Origin: Ignavibacteria bacterium
GTDB lineage: Bacteria; Bacteroidota; Ignavibacteria; Ignavibacteriales; Ignavibacteriaceae
Length of the DNA: 64,000 bases
Direction: 5' to 3'
Assembly (NCBI GenBank): GCA_030684555.1
Contig: JAUXVN010000004.1
Location: forward strand, 1 to 64,000
Both the position numbers and the translations under genes were made by a program. The notes below the pieces were generated by a model. That model saw only the letters and a list, made by a program, of their open reading frames with translations, was not told the DNA's origin and ran no database searches. Position 1 is the first letter of the stretch; each line of letters opens with the position of its first letter. This document shows positions 6,041 through 13,752 of the stretch, piece after piece.

Positions 6041-6253
6041 ATGCAAATCACTTATTTTAACGATACCGACACTGTTTATTTGAAGCTTTCAGATAAAACA
6101 CCCGTCGAAACTAAAGCTCTCGACAACAATTTCTATATTGATGTTGATGACAAAGGTGATATTGTAAGTTTGACGATTGAACATGCAAAGGAAAAAGCGA
6201 ATATTAATGATTTTTCGTTTAAACAAATTGTTGATTCAACAACAGCAGCTTAG
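6041..6253 (+). CDS. DUF2283 family protein (unit 3)
   Basis: A 70-residue DUF2283 protein: MQITYFNDTDTVYLKLSDK, NNFYIDVDDKGDIVSLTI and then EHAKEKANI match the family pattern and the two other copies at 3314 and 4299. AAGGAG lies just before the ATG at 6041, within the preceding gene. It has the same arrangement as unit 2, suggesting duplication of the pair followed by divergence. Confidence 0.85.
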   Translation: MQITYFNDTDTVYLKLSDKTPVETKALDNNFYIDVDDKGDIVSLTIEHAKEKANINDFSFKQIVDSTTAA

Positions 6254-6663
6254 TTTGAACAATATGAAATTTAGGCGGTTATTTGTGAACTAAGTGTTAA
6301 AATGTTTTTTATAAGAACACTTAACCACATGGGACACAAAGAGAAAACGCACAAAGTGTACTAAAAGTTTTTTAATTTTTAATTTGTAATTTTTAATTGA
6401 CATGAGTTTAACTTTGAAATTTTACAAACAAAGCGCTAATAGATGCGCTGCATAAACAGAAAACAGTTTTTTTAATTTTTAATTTGTAATTTTTAATTAC
6501 TAACAGCTCCACCGGGGCGAACGGAATCTAAACAGAGCAACTATTTATAATTTTTAATTTATTATTTATCATTAACAAACTGTCATTCTGACGTATGTCA
6601 GAATCTGAACAGAGCAACTATTTTTAATTTATTATTTATCATTTATTTAAGGGACGGTTCATT
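6254..6663. repeat. 410-bp gap with direct repeats of AT-rich words
   Basis: No gene. Contains a third, shorter copy of the CTTTGTGAACTTAGTG ... CACTTAACCACA repeat (about 6281-6363), two copies of TTTAATTTTTAATTTGTAAT (about 6370-6399 and 6470-6500), and two copies of the word CAGAGCAACTATTT followed by TTTAATTTATTATTTATCAT (about 6530-6575 and 6612-6645). The second lies next to a GTCATTCTGACGTATGTCAG hairpin-like word. The promoter of the following gene must be here but I cannot place it with confidence. Confidence 0.6.
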
Positions 6664-7962
6664 ATGAAAAAATTCTTTTTACTCTTTTTTACGCCTATTT
6701 TATTTATCGGATTAAATCAGGTGGGTTGGGGACAAATATCAATTTCAAGTGATACCTATGAATATGTACAGGATTTTAATACTTTAGGTACAATTGCGGG
6801 AACATGGGAAAATGGTACAACCTTAAGTGGGTGGTATGCTAGGACAGATTTAACATCTTCTATCACTACTTACGGGGCAAACACAGGTTCAACTACAACT
6901 GCCGGGCTTTATAGTTTCGGGGTAGCTTCAAACGCGAACAGGTCATTAGGCTATGCAGCTTCAAATGCATATACAGGTGCCGCCGGTACTGGTAAAGGTT
7001 ATGTTGGGGTTAGGTTTGTTAATAATACTGGTTCCACGATCACTACAATTCCAATTTCATTTACTGGGCGGCAATGGAGGAAAGAAAATAATGCTGCTGT
7101 ACATACTTTAACTTTTGATTACCAAGTTTCAGCTTCTGAGATTACCGACCCATCAACTGGAAGTTGGACTAATGTTGAAGCATTGACATTTTCATCTCCT
7201 ATTGTTGGAGCAACGAGTGCCACTGCTATTGATGGAACAACATCTGGTAATTATTCCACACTAAATGCAACTATTTCTTTAACTCTGCCTGCTGGGAGTG
7301 AAATTATGTTTCGGTTTGTTGATCTAAATGACTCAGGCAACGATCACCAATTAGCCATAGATGATTTTATTCTAAATTCTGGTGCCTCTCCTCTCCCTGT
7401 CGAGCTAACATCATTTACCGCATTAATTAAGAGCAAAACTGTTAACCTTAGTTGGAAGACTGCTACTGAAATAAATAATTATGGATTTGAGATCCAGAAA
7501 TCAGAAGTCAGAAGTCTGAAGTCAGAATGGACAAAAGTTGGTTTTGTAAATGGAAATGGCAACAGCAACTCAGCTAAAGAATACAATTTTACCGATAAAT
7601 CCGTTTCCACCGGTAAATATCTTTACCGCCTAAAACAAATAGACAACGACGGAAAATACGAATATAGTAAAGAAATAGAGGTTGATTTAGGAATGCCCAC
7701 AGAGTTTTTATTAGAACAAAATTATCCTAATCCATTCAACCCTTCAACAAGCATTAAGTATTCGGTAGTCGGTAGTCAGAATGTAATACTTAAAGTGTTT
7801 AACGTAATAGGTAAAGAGGTTGCAGTGCTGGTTAATGAAAAGAAAGAACCTGGTACGTACACTGTTGATTTCTCCGCAGCAAACTTAGCCAGTGGCACGT
7901 ATCTTTACCGCCTGCAAGCAGGAGAGTTTGTACAGACAAAGAAAATGGTAATTTTAAAATAA
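6664..7962 (+). CDS. T9SS-exported surface protein with PVELTSF module
   Basis: A 432-residue secreted protein. Residues 1-24 form a signal peptide (FFLLFFTPILFIGLNQVGWG, cleavage near GQ). Residues about 25-240 are a beta-rich region with Thr/Ser/Gly-rich strands and a LAIDDFILN end typical of jelly-roll domains. PLPVELTSFTA starts the Fn3-like module at about residue 243, and LEQNYPNPFNPSTSIKYS starts the type A T9SS sorting domain at about 349, ending TKKMVILK. The sorting domain directs export through the outer membrane and attachment to the surface. Ligand or enzyme activity cannot be assigned. Two heptamer repeat tracts lie within the coding region (7501-7528 and 7763-7776). Confidence 0.85.
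   Translation: MKKFFLLFFTPILFIGLNQVGWGQISISSDTYEYVQDFNTLGTIAGTWENGTTLSGWYARTDLTSSITTYGANTGSTTTAGLYSFGVASNANRSLGYAASNAYTGAAGTGKGYVGVRFVNNTGSTITTIPISFTGRQWRKENNAAVHTLTFDYQVSASEITDPSTGSWTNVEALTFSSPIVGATSATAIDGTTSGNYSTLNATISLTLPAGSEIMFRFVDLNDSGNDHQLAIDDFILNSGASPLPVELTSFTALIKSKTVNLSWKTATEINNYGFEIQKSEVRSLKSEWTKVGFVNGNGNSNSAKEYNFTDKSVSTGKYLYRLKQIDNDGKYEYSKEIEVDLGMPTEFLLEQNYPNPFNPSTSIKYSVVGSQNVILKVFNVIGKEVAVLVNEKKEPGTYTVDFSAANLASGTYLYRLQAGEFVQTKKMVILK
7501..7528 (+). repeat. Four tandem 7-bp repeats inside a T9SS gene
   Basis: TCAGAAG TCAGAAG TCTGAAG TCAGAAT: four consecutive heptamers encoding part of QKSEVRSLKSEW, in the loop of the PVELTSF module where paralogues read ERKTDKVESIW. A second tract (CGGTAGT twice, 7763-7776) lies in the sorting domain. 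Since 7 is not a multiple of 3, gain or loss of one unit would put the sorting domain out of frame. Confidence 0.85.
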
Positions 7963-7992
7963 TTACGAATTTCGCCCGACTTAGGAGGGAGG

Positions 7993-8025
7993 AATAAAAA
8001 TCCCTCCGCAAGAGGGATTTTTATT
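7993..8025 (+). terminator. Rho-independent terminator after the first T9SS gene
   Basis: A perfect 14-bp stem, AATAAAAATCCCTC / GAGGGATTTTTATT, with loop CGCAA (8007-8011). The A-rich left arm and T-rich right arm make it a possible bidirectional terminator. It lies 31 bp after the stop codon. Confidence 0.85.
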
Positions 8026-8224
8026 CTGTTCATTACTTTTTGCACTTGTGTTTAGTTGATATGTAATAGGAACCGGCAAAAACATCTTAACAATTTGTTA
8101 ACGCTATTATCTTTTTGCTGAGTAATTTTATAACTAAGTTTACTTATGAAAAGTCTGCGTTTAAACCACGCACTTGTTAAAAAAATAATTATTCTGTTTG
8201 CATATAAACTATTTAAGGTTCATT

Positions 8225-10783
8225 ATGAAAAAATTCTTTTTACTCTTTTTTACTCTCATCCTCTGGGCAGGATTTAATGGCGAGGTCTTGGGACAAATTC
8301 TTACTTTTGAATTTAGTGCATTAGCAGGAGATGAAGTTTCTGCAACGTCAAATTCTAATAATGCAAATTTAACCTCCTCAACAATTACACGAGGTGCTGG
8401 GCTTACAGCTTCAGGTAATTCTGGAAGGTATAATGCCACGAGTTGGGCCATTACTTCAATTGCTAATGCTGTAAGCGGCGATGATTATATGGAATTTACA
8501 ATTACACCTAATTCCGGATATCAGTTCTCGGTAAGTTCAATAGTGGTACAATGGCAAAGATCATCTACTGGAAATACAGCAATATCCCTACGAAGTTCTG
8601 TTGATGGTTATGCAACGGATTTGGATGCAGTTAAACCCGTCACAGATGGCACGTCGACTCAAACTTTTACTTGGACATTTACTCAAAGCAATTCATCAAC
8701 AGCCGTCACATACAGATTATATTCTTATGCTGAATCGACGGCTGGATCCGGTGGGCCTGGGGATGGAACTGGAAATGATATTGTCGTAAATGGTTCTGTT
8801 TCTGCAACAAGTTCACCTTCTATAACAGTTGGGCCGGCAACATTAACAAGTTTTTCTTATGTTAATGGTTCAGGTCCTTCAAGTGAACAATCATTTTCTA
8901 TTAGTGGTACCAATTTAACAGATGATATTTCTATTACCCCTTCAACAAATTATGAAATTTCTACCGAAACAGGTGTTGATTTTTCGGCAACAAACCCAAT
9001 TACGTTAACAGAAACGGGGGGAACTGTTGATGAAACAACTATTTATGTAAGATTAAAAGCGGGACTTTCTTCTGGAAATTATAATGATGAAGAAGTTACA
9101 GCAACCTCTGCAGATGCAACTAATAAGACCGTTGCATGTAGTGGCACCGTATATAAAATAGAACCCACAAATCATGTAACCATTTTTACCTCCGCTGCCG
9201 GAACCCCTGATTATTCTGCGATTAATTTATCTTGGACAGATGCTTCTGGTGGAACTGTACCGGACGGATACTTAATTAAAGGAAGCGATGTTGGTTATGG
9301 CAGTATTACAGATCCGGTTGACGGAACTGCAGAATCCGATGCCGCCTTAATTAAAAATATTGCTCACGGTGTTCAAACAGCAACCATCTCTGGGTTAACG
9401 GCAAGCACAACTTATTATTTCAAAATATTTCCTTATACTAATTCTGGTTCAAATATTAATTACAAAATTGATGGTGTTGTTCCAACAACAACCATCGGAA
9501 CAGGTTCTGCTCCTGCGGCGTCTCTTTTACTGGAAGAAAATTTTGATTTTTCTGGTGCTTTGACGAGTAATGGATGGACTGCGCATAGTGGTGGTGGTAC
9601 AAATGTAATAAGTACAACTACTGGTTTAACATACACTGGTTATGCAAATTCAGGAACTGGAAACGCTGCACTTTTATCTAATCTTGGAGGTGAGGATCTT
9701 AATAGAAACTTCACATTGCAGAATGTTAATGGTACAACTATTTACGTATCTTTTCTGGTTAACATTACCGAGGCAAGTTCAAATAAAACTGGTGATTATT
9801 TTTTCAGCTTAGGAGATAGAGTTTCACCAAGTGATTTTACTCTGTTTGCTGCTAGAGTAGGAGTAAAAATAGCAAGCGATGTAGTTAATTTTGGTATTAG
9901 CAATACTTCAACTATTACATATGGTTCAACAAGTTTTGCAAAAAATACGACTTATTTACTAATTGTAAAGTATACGATTAATAGTGGTGGAAATGACGAA
10001 ACTAAGCTTTGGGTGTTTTCTACTGGTGTTCCTTCGGATGAGAGCTCGGCTGGTTCTGCTGAGGTAACAAACACAACTACTGCTGGTCAAGATGCAATAG
10101 ATGCACTTGCGTTAAGACAAGGGAGTGCAACCACTTCGGTTCAACTTGTTATAGATGGTATTCGAGTTTCAGACGGTTGGGGACAAGCCCCTCTCCCAGT
10201 CGAGCTATCATCCTTCAACGCTGCAGCCACTAACGGTGCGGTTAAGTTAACCTGGCAGACTGCTACAGAAGTTAATAACTACGGCTTTCAAGTAGAAAGG
10301 AAGATTCTGAAACAATTCGCCAGCGGCGAACAGAATGACAACGATTGGGTTGAGGTTGGTTTTGTTGCGGGTAACGGTAACAGCAATGCTCCTAAAGATT
10401 ACAGCTATACCGATAACTCACTTGATAACTCCGGTAAATACTCATACCGCCTAAAACAAATTGACAATGACGGTAAAACAACCTACTCAAATGAAATTGA
10501 GACAGATGTAACTGTTGTTTTAGAGTATGCACTTTCACAAAACTATCCTAATCCGTTTAATCCGGCTACAGTAATCAACTATACACTTTCACAACCGGGA
10601 TTTGTAACAATAAAAATTTACAACACACTGGGACAGGAAGTAAGCACATTACTAAACGGACAAATGGAAGCAGGCAAACACACACTCACATTTGACGCAA
10701 GCAAACTCAGCAGCGGAATGTATCTCTACAAAATAACCGCCGGCAACTTTACACAAGTTAAGAAGATGTTATTGGCTAAGTAA
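8225..10783 (+). CDS. Large T9SS-exported multidomain surface protein
   Basis: An 852-residue protein. The start is set at ATG 8225 because MKKFFLLFFTLILWAGF is a signal peptide nearly identical to that at 6664 and the same GGTTCATT leader precedes both; a TTG 27 bp upstream only adds a non-signal tail. Order: beta-rich N-terminal region; a repeat-type Ig-like domain (TVGPATLTSFSYVNGSGPSS on, about residues 205-310); an Fn3-like domain (NLSWTDASGGTVPDGYLI); a jelly-roll-like domain (LLLEENFDFSGALTSNGW to LVIDGIRVSDGW, about 440-655); the PVELSSFNA module; and the sorting domain with LSQNYPNPFNP. It has no recognisable catalytic motif, so a structural or binding role at the cell surface is the modest conclusion. 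An intergenic-type palindrome is embedded in frame at 10302-10339. Confidence 0.85.
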   Translation: MKKFFLLFFTLILWAGFNGEVLGQILTFEFSALAGDEVSATSNSNNANLTSSTITRGAGLTASGNSGRYNATSWAITSIANAVSGDDYMEFTITPNSGYQFSVSSIVVQWQRSSTGNTAISLRSSVDGYATDLDAVKPVTDGTSTQTFTWTFTQSNSSTAVTYRLYSYAESTAGSGGPGDGTGNDIVVNGSVSATSSPSITVGPATLTSFSYVNGSGPSSEQSFSISGTNLTDDISITPSTNYEISTETGVDFSATNPITLTETGGTVDETTIYVRLKAGLSSGNYNDEEVTATSADATNKTVACSGTVYKIEPTNHVTIFTSAAGTPDYSAINLSWTDASGGTVPDGYLIKGSDVGYGSITDPVDGTAESDAALIKNIAHGVQTATISGLTASTTYYFKIFPYTNSGSNINYKIDGVVPTTTIGTGSAPAASLLLEENFDFSGALTSNGWTAHSGGGTNVISTTTGLTYTGYANSGTGNAALLSNLGGEDLNRNFTLQNVNGTTIYVSFLVNITEASSNKTGDYFFSLGDRVSPSDFTLFAARVGVKIASDVVNFGISNTSTITYGSTSFAKNTTYLLIVKYTINSGGNDETKLWVFSTGVPSDESSAGSAEVTNTTTAGQDAIDALALRQGSATTSVQLVIDGIRVSDGWGQAPLPVELSSFNAAATNGAVKLTWQTATEVNNYGFQVERKILKQFASGEQNDNDWVEVGFVAGNGNSNAPKDYSYTDNSLDNSGKYSYRLKQIDNDGKTTYSNEIETDVTVVLEYALSQNYPNPFNPATVINYTLSQPGFVTIKIYNTLGQEVSTLLNGQMEAGKHTLTFDASKLSSGMYLYKITAGNFTQVKKMLLAK
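10302..10339 (+). repeat. Palindromic intergenic repeat embedded in frame in a T9SS gene
   Basis: AGATTCTGAAACA, then ATTCGCCAGCGGCGAA, then CAGAATGAC. The outer words match the genuine intergenic element at 22277-22302 (AGATTCTGAAACAAGTTCAG followed by AATGAC); the centre is a TTCGCC-N3-GGCGAA palindrome like the one at 23632-23646. It encodes KILKQFASGEQND at the loop where paralogues have KTDKVES. Confidence 0.85.
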
Positions 10784-10805
10784 AAGTTGTTTAAGAATTA
10801 ATACT

Positions 10806-10836
10806 AAAGGCTGTCTCAAAAAGGCAGCCTTTTTTA
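10806..10836 (+). terminator. Terminator of the shared 3' cassette, copy A
   Basis: AAAGGCTG / CAGCCTTT stem with loop TCTCAAAAAGG and a T-run. The same terminator follows the genes ending at 12717 and 18914. Confidence 0.85.
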
Positions 10837-10910
10837 TTTCATGCATGTAGGTCAAGATTCCATCTTGACCACCCCGCCGCAAGACGTTACAGCTTTGCAT
10901 TAATTTGTTC

Positions 10911-11222
10911 CCGTAGGTCGAGATTCATCTTGACCACCCTGTTCGCCTCAATACCGCCAAATGGCAAATCAAGTTAAACATAAAGTAATAAAGTTTTTCA
11001 TTTTCTGAAGCTTGCCTTAAGTCTCCCTCTTCCCAAGAGGGAGATTTAGAGGGAGTTCCTTTCGTACCTTCTGTACGTCGAGATTTATCCCGACAACCCC
11101 ACAGCACACCGTTATTACTTTACCTTGCGTAAACTTGTTTCATTTTAAGGACAACTTACAAAGTTGTCCTACATACATTTTGTAGGTCAAGATTTAATCT
11201 TGACCACCCCACCGCAAGAGGG
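10911..11222. repeat. Non-coding part of the shared 3' cassette, copy A
   Basis: About 310 bp repeated at 12778-13092 and 18975-19285. It contains nested hairpins: GGTCGAGATTCATCTTGACC, TCTCCCTCTTCCCAAGAGGG followed by AGATTTAGAGGGAG, ACGTCGAGATTTATCCCGAC, AAGGACAACTTACAAAGTTG followed by TCCT, and a final GGTCAAGATTTAATCTTGAC followed by C. An additional GGTCAAGATTCCATCTTGAC copy lies just upstream (10850-10870). There is no gene in 10784-11433. Confidence 0.8.
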
Positions 11223-11433
11223 AATTGCTTTACATTTTCCTAAGTTCTATCACACACCAATTAGCAAACAAACCCAATTGCAAGCTCACTGCAATAACAA
11301 AGACAGCACTGAATTTTTATTATGCTATTACAGTTAGTAACTAATGTGATATACGATATTGTTTTTAAAAATAAATAACTATAAGTTTACTCAAATTTTT
11401 AAAATTGATTATAAACAATTTATGGGTGATGTT

Positions 11434-12717
11434 ATGAAAAAATATTTACTTGGCTTCTGTCTTTTTCTTGTCTTGTCTACTAATAGCTTTGCACAAATTG
11501 CAGCCGACAATGCTTCTAACTATGGGGGTAGCTGGACTAATGGAAGTAATGGCGGTTCAGGTTTTTTAGCTTGGTCGTTATCTAATAACGATAATGGAAG
11601 CTCTATATTTGCCGGTAATTTTCTAGGAGACTCTGAGGCTGGGGCAGGAAACATAAATACAACCGGTGTATCTTTCAGCCTTTATGCTAATCCCGCAGCT
11701 GCATTTGTAAACGCTGATAGAGCTTTTAGTGCTTCATTAACTACAGGTGATGTATTTACTTTCAAATTGGCTCTAAACTATGATAACGGTAACAAAGGTT
11801 TTAGTCTTTTTGCAGGTGCTCAGGGTGAAGTTTTTAATTTTAACGTGGGTAGTGGTGGCTCAGTTTCCTCAGCTAATGCGACTTTAAACCCAGGTGCTGG
11901 GGCGGGCTATAATTATGGTGGAAATGATGCCGTTATACAAGTTACTTTAGAGGTTTTATCTTCTTCTTCTTTTTCATACGATATATCCAGAACTTCTTCA
12001 CAAGGGTTTCAGGGAACACTATTTAGTGGGACTGTAACCGATTTAACAGATGCTTTAACTGGTTTTCGTTTTTATGTTTCTGGCACAGATGGAGGAGGTG
12101 CACCTCAAAACAATTTATATTTTAATTCTTTAAATATAGCAAATGCACTCCCTGTAGAATTAACTTCATTCTCCGCAAGCATTATCAGCAAATCAGTCAA
12201 CCTTACCTGGCAAACCGCAACGGAAGTTAACAACTACGGTTTTCAAGTTGAAAGAAAAACGGATAAAGTAGAAAGTATTTGGGAAGAGATTGGTTTTATT
12301 GCAGGCAGCGGTAACAGCAACTCTCCTAAAGAATATTCGTTTGCAGATAACTCATTAAACAACTCCGGTAAATATTCTTATCGCTTAAAACAAGTTGATA
12401 ATGATGGCTCTTATGAATATTCATCCGTTGTGGAAGTTGATTATAATCCCGTTATTACTTTTGAGTTAGCGCAAAATTATCCTAATCCTTTTAATCCTTC
12501 TACATCAATTAGTTATTCAATTCCTAATGGGGAATTTGTTAACATAAAAGTATTCAGCATACTTGGTGAAGAAGTTGCTACATTATTCAATGGATATATG
12601 GAAGCAGGCAAACACACACTTTCATTTGATGCATCAAAGTTGAGCAGCGGAATGTATCTCTACAAAATAACCGCAGGCAGCTTTACACAAGTTAAAAAGA
12701 TGTTATTGGCTAAGTAA
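11434..12717 (+). CDS. T9SS-exported surface protein with PVELTSF module
   Basis: A 427-residue secreted protein. ATG 11434 gives the signal peptide MKKYLLGFCLFLVLSTNSFA with cleavage before QIA; a TTG further upstream would add 25 non-signal residues. Residues about 20-235 are a Gly/Asn-rich beta domain (SNYGGSWTNGSNGGSGFLAW; FRFYVSGTDGGGAPQNNLYF), resembling all-beta extracellular modules of unknown function. ALPVELTSFSA starts the Fn3-like module and LAQNYPNPFNPSTSISYS the T9SS sorting domain. Its 3' half is almost identical at nucleotide level to parts of the GH18-like gene at 16599-18914. Confidence 0.85.
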   Translation: MKKYLLGFCLFLVLSTNSFAQIAADNASNYGGSWTNGSNGGSGFLAWSLSNNDNGSSIFAGNFLGDSEAGAGNINTTGVSFSLYANPAAAFVNADRAFSASLTTGDVFTFKLALNYDNGNKGFSLFAGAQGEVFNFNVGSGGSVSSANATLNPGAGAGYNYGGNDAVIQVTLEVLSSSSFSYDISRTSSQGFQGTLFSGTVTDLTDALTGFRFYVSGTDGGGAPQNNLYFNSLNIANALPVELTSFSASIISKSVNLTWQTATEVNNYGFQVERKTDKVESIWEEIGFIAGSGNSNSPKEYSFADNSLNNSGKYSYRLKQVDNDGSYEYSSVVEVDYNPVITFELAQNYPNPFNPSTSISYSIPNGEFVNIKVFSILGEEVATLFNGYMEAGKHTLSFDASKLSSGMYLYKITAGSFTQVKKMLLAK

Positions 12718-12740
12718 AAGTTGTTAAATAAATTGTAACA

Positions 12741-12772
12741 AAAGGTTGTCTCAAAAAGGCAGCCTTTTTTAT
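12741..12772 (+). terminator. Terminator of the shared 3' cassette, copy B
   Basis: AAAGGTTG / CAGCCTTT stem with one G-T pair, same loop as copy A, followed by a T-run. Confidence 0.8.
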
Positions 12773-12777
12773 TTCCT

Positions 12778-13092
12778 GTAGGTCAAGATTTCATCTTGAC
12801 CACCTTGTTCGCCGCGATACTGCCAAATGGCAAATCAAGTTAAACAAAAAGTAATAAAGTTTTTTCATTTTCTGAAGCTTGCCTTAAGTCTCCCTCTTCC
12901 CAAGAGGGAGATTTAGAGGGAGTTCCTTTCGTACCTTCTGTACGTCGAGATTTATCCCGACAACCCCGCAGCACACCGTTATTACTTTACCTTTCGTAAA
13001 CTTGTTTCATTTTAAGGACAACTTACAAAGTTGTCCTACATACATTTTGTAGGTCAAGATTTCATCTTGACCACCCCGCTGCAAGGGGTTAC
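12778..13092. repeat. Non-coding part of the shared 3' cassette, copy B
   Basis: Colinear with 10911-11222 and 18975-19285, starting TGTAGGTCAAGATTTCATCT and ending with a second GGTCAAGATTTCATCTTGAC hairpin near 13050. The remaining 13093-13311 has no gene and is AT-rich. Confidence 0.8.
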
Positions 13093-13311
13093 CACCTTGC
13101 ATTAAGTAAAAATTATTTCAATTACAATTTTCTATTTTCCCTTGTACCCCTTGTCAATTAACAAAACATTTAGTTATGTTAATGTAGCGTTTTATAAACG
13201 ATTATTTAAACTTGTTATTATTGTGTTTTAACGATTCGATTACTACTCTCCGTTAACTTCAACAAGAAACGAAGGGGATGCGTAGGGGATTTTTTTAATT
13301 TGGGGATGGGG

Positions 13312-13698
13312 ATGATCAACAAAATTAATATTCAAAGCAAGTCTAATGACAATTCCGAAGACTTGAATAAAAGTTGCACCGAACACCTACTCACTTTACC
13401 CGCAAATTGGTGGTTATCTCAAAACAGTTACGATCATTTAACTAACCAAAACAATCCCCCTTTACAACTCATTAAACCAAATGAAAAAAAATCTATAGCA
13501 GATTACGAAATCCCCTATATAAAAGGATGGGATGTAAAAGATGGCGACTATCGTGTGAAAACCGATGAGCCGGAACGTGATTTTAAAGAAGAAAAAATAA
13601 AATTTAAGTACAGAATGTTTACCGCTGCAATAGTCGTAACGTTCTTTACAGTTTGGTTGGTCTCAATGCTTGTCTCCAAATTCGCGGTGATGAAATAA
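13312..13698 (+). CDS. Small single-span membrane protein of unknown function, paralogue B
   Basis: A 128-residue paralogue of the protein at 1356-1742. Conserved landmarks are LPANWWLSQNSYDH, the PLQLIKP(N)EKKSI segment, YIKGWDVKDGDYRVKTDEPE and a C-terminal hydrophobic helix (about residues 103-123). Three in-frame starts compete (TTG 13300, ATG 13306, ATG 13312); ATG 13312 is chosen because GGGGA at 13302-13306 then sits at a normal ribosome-binding distance. It lies 54 bp before a T9SS gene on the same strand and may be cotranscribed. I do not recognise the family; the WW and DYRVK.DEPERD motifs are candidate functional sites. Confidence 0.75.
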   Translation: MINKINIQSKSNDNSEDLNKSCTEHLLTLPANWWLSQNSYDHLTNQNNPPLQLIKPNEKKSIADYEIPYIKGWDVKDGDYRVKTDEPERDFKEEKIKFKYRMFTAAIVVTFFTVWLVSMLVSKFAVMK

Positions 13699-13752
13699 AT
13701 GATTTTAATAAACAAATAAATTATTCATTAAACTAAATTCGATGGGTGTATT

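Noticed and set aside
8198-8224. Upstream TTG start for the 8225 gene
   Set aside because: It adds MHINYLRFI before a signal peptide that matches the 6664 gene from its ATG; the upstream GGTTCATT leader matches too.
10925-11107. A 60-codon minus-strand frame behind the 8225-10783 gene
   Set aside because: It lies inside the three-copy non-coding repeat, and the frame is not kept open in the other copies.
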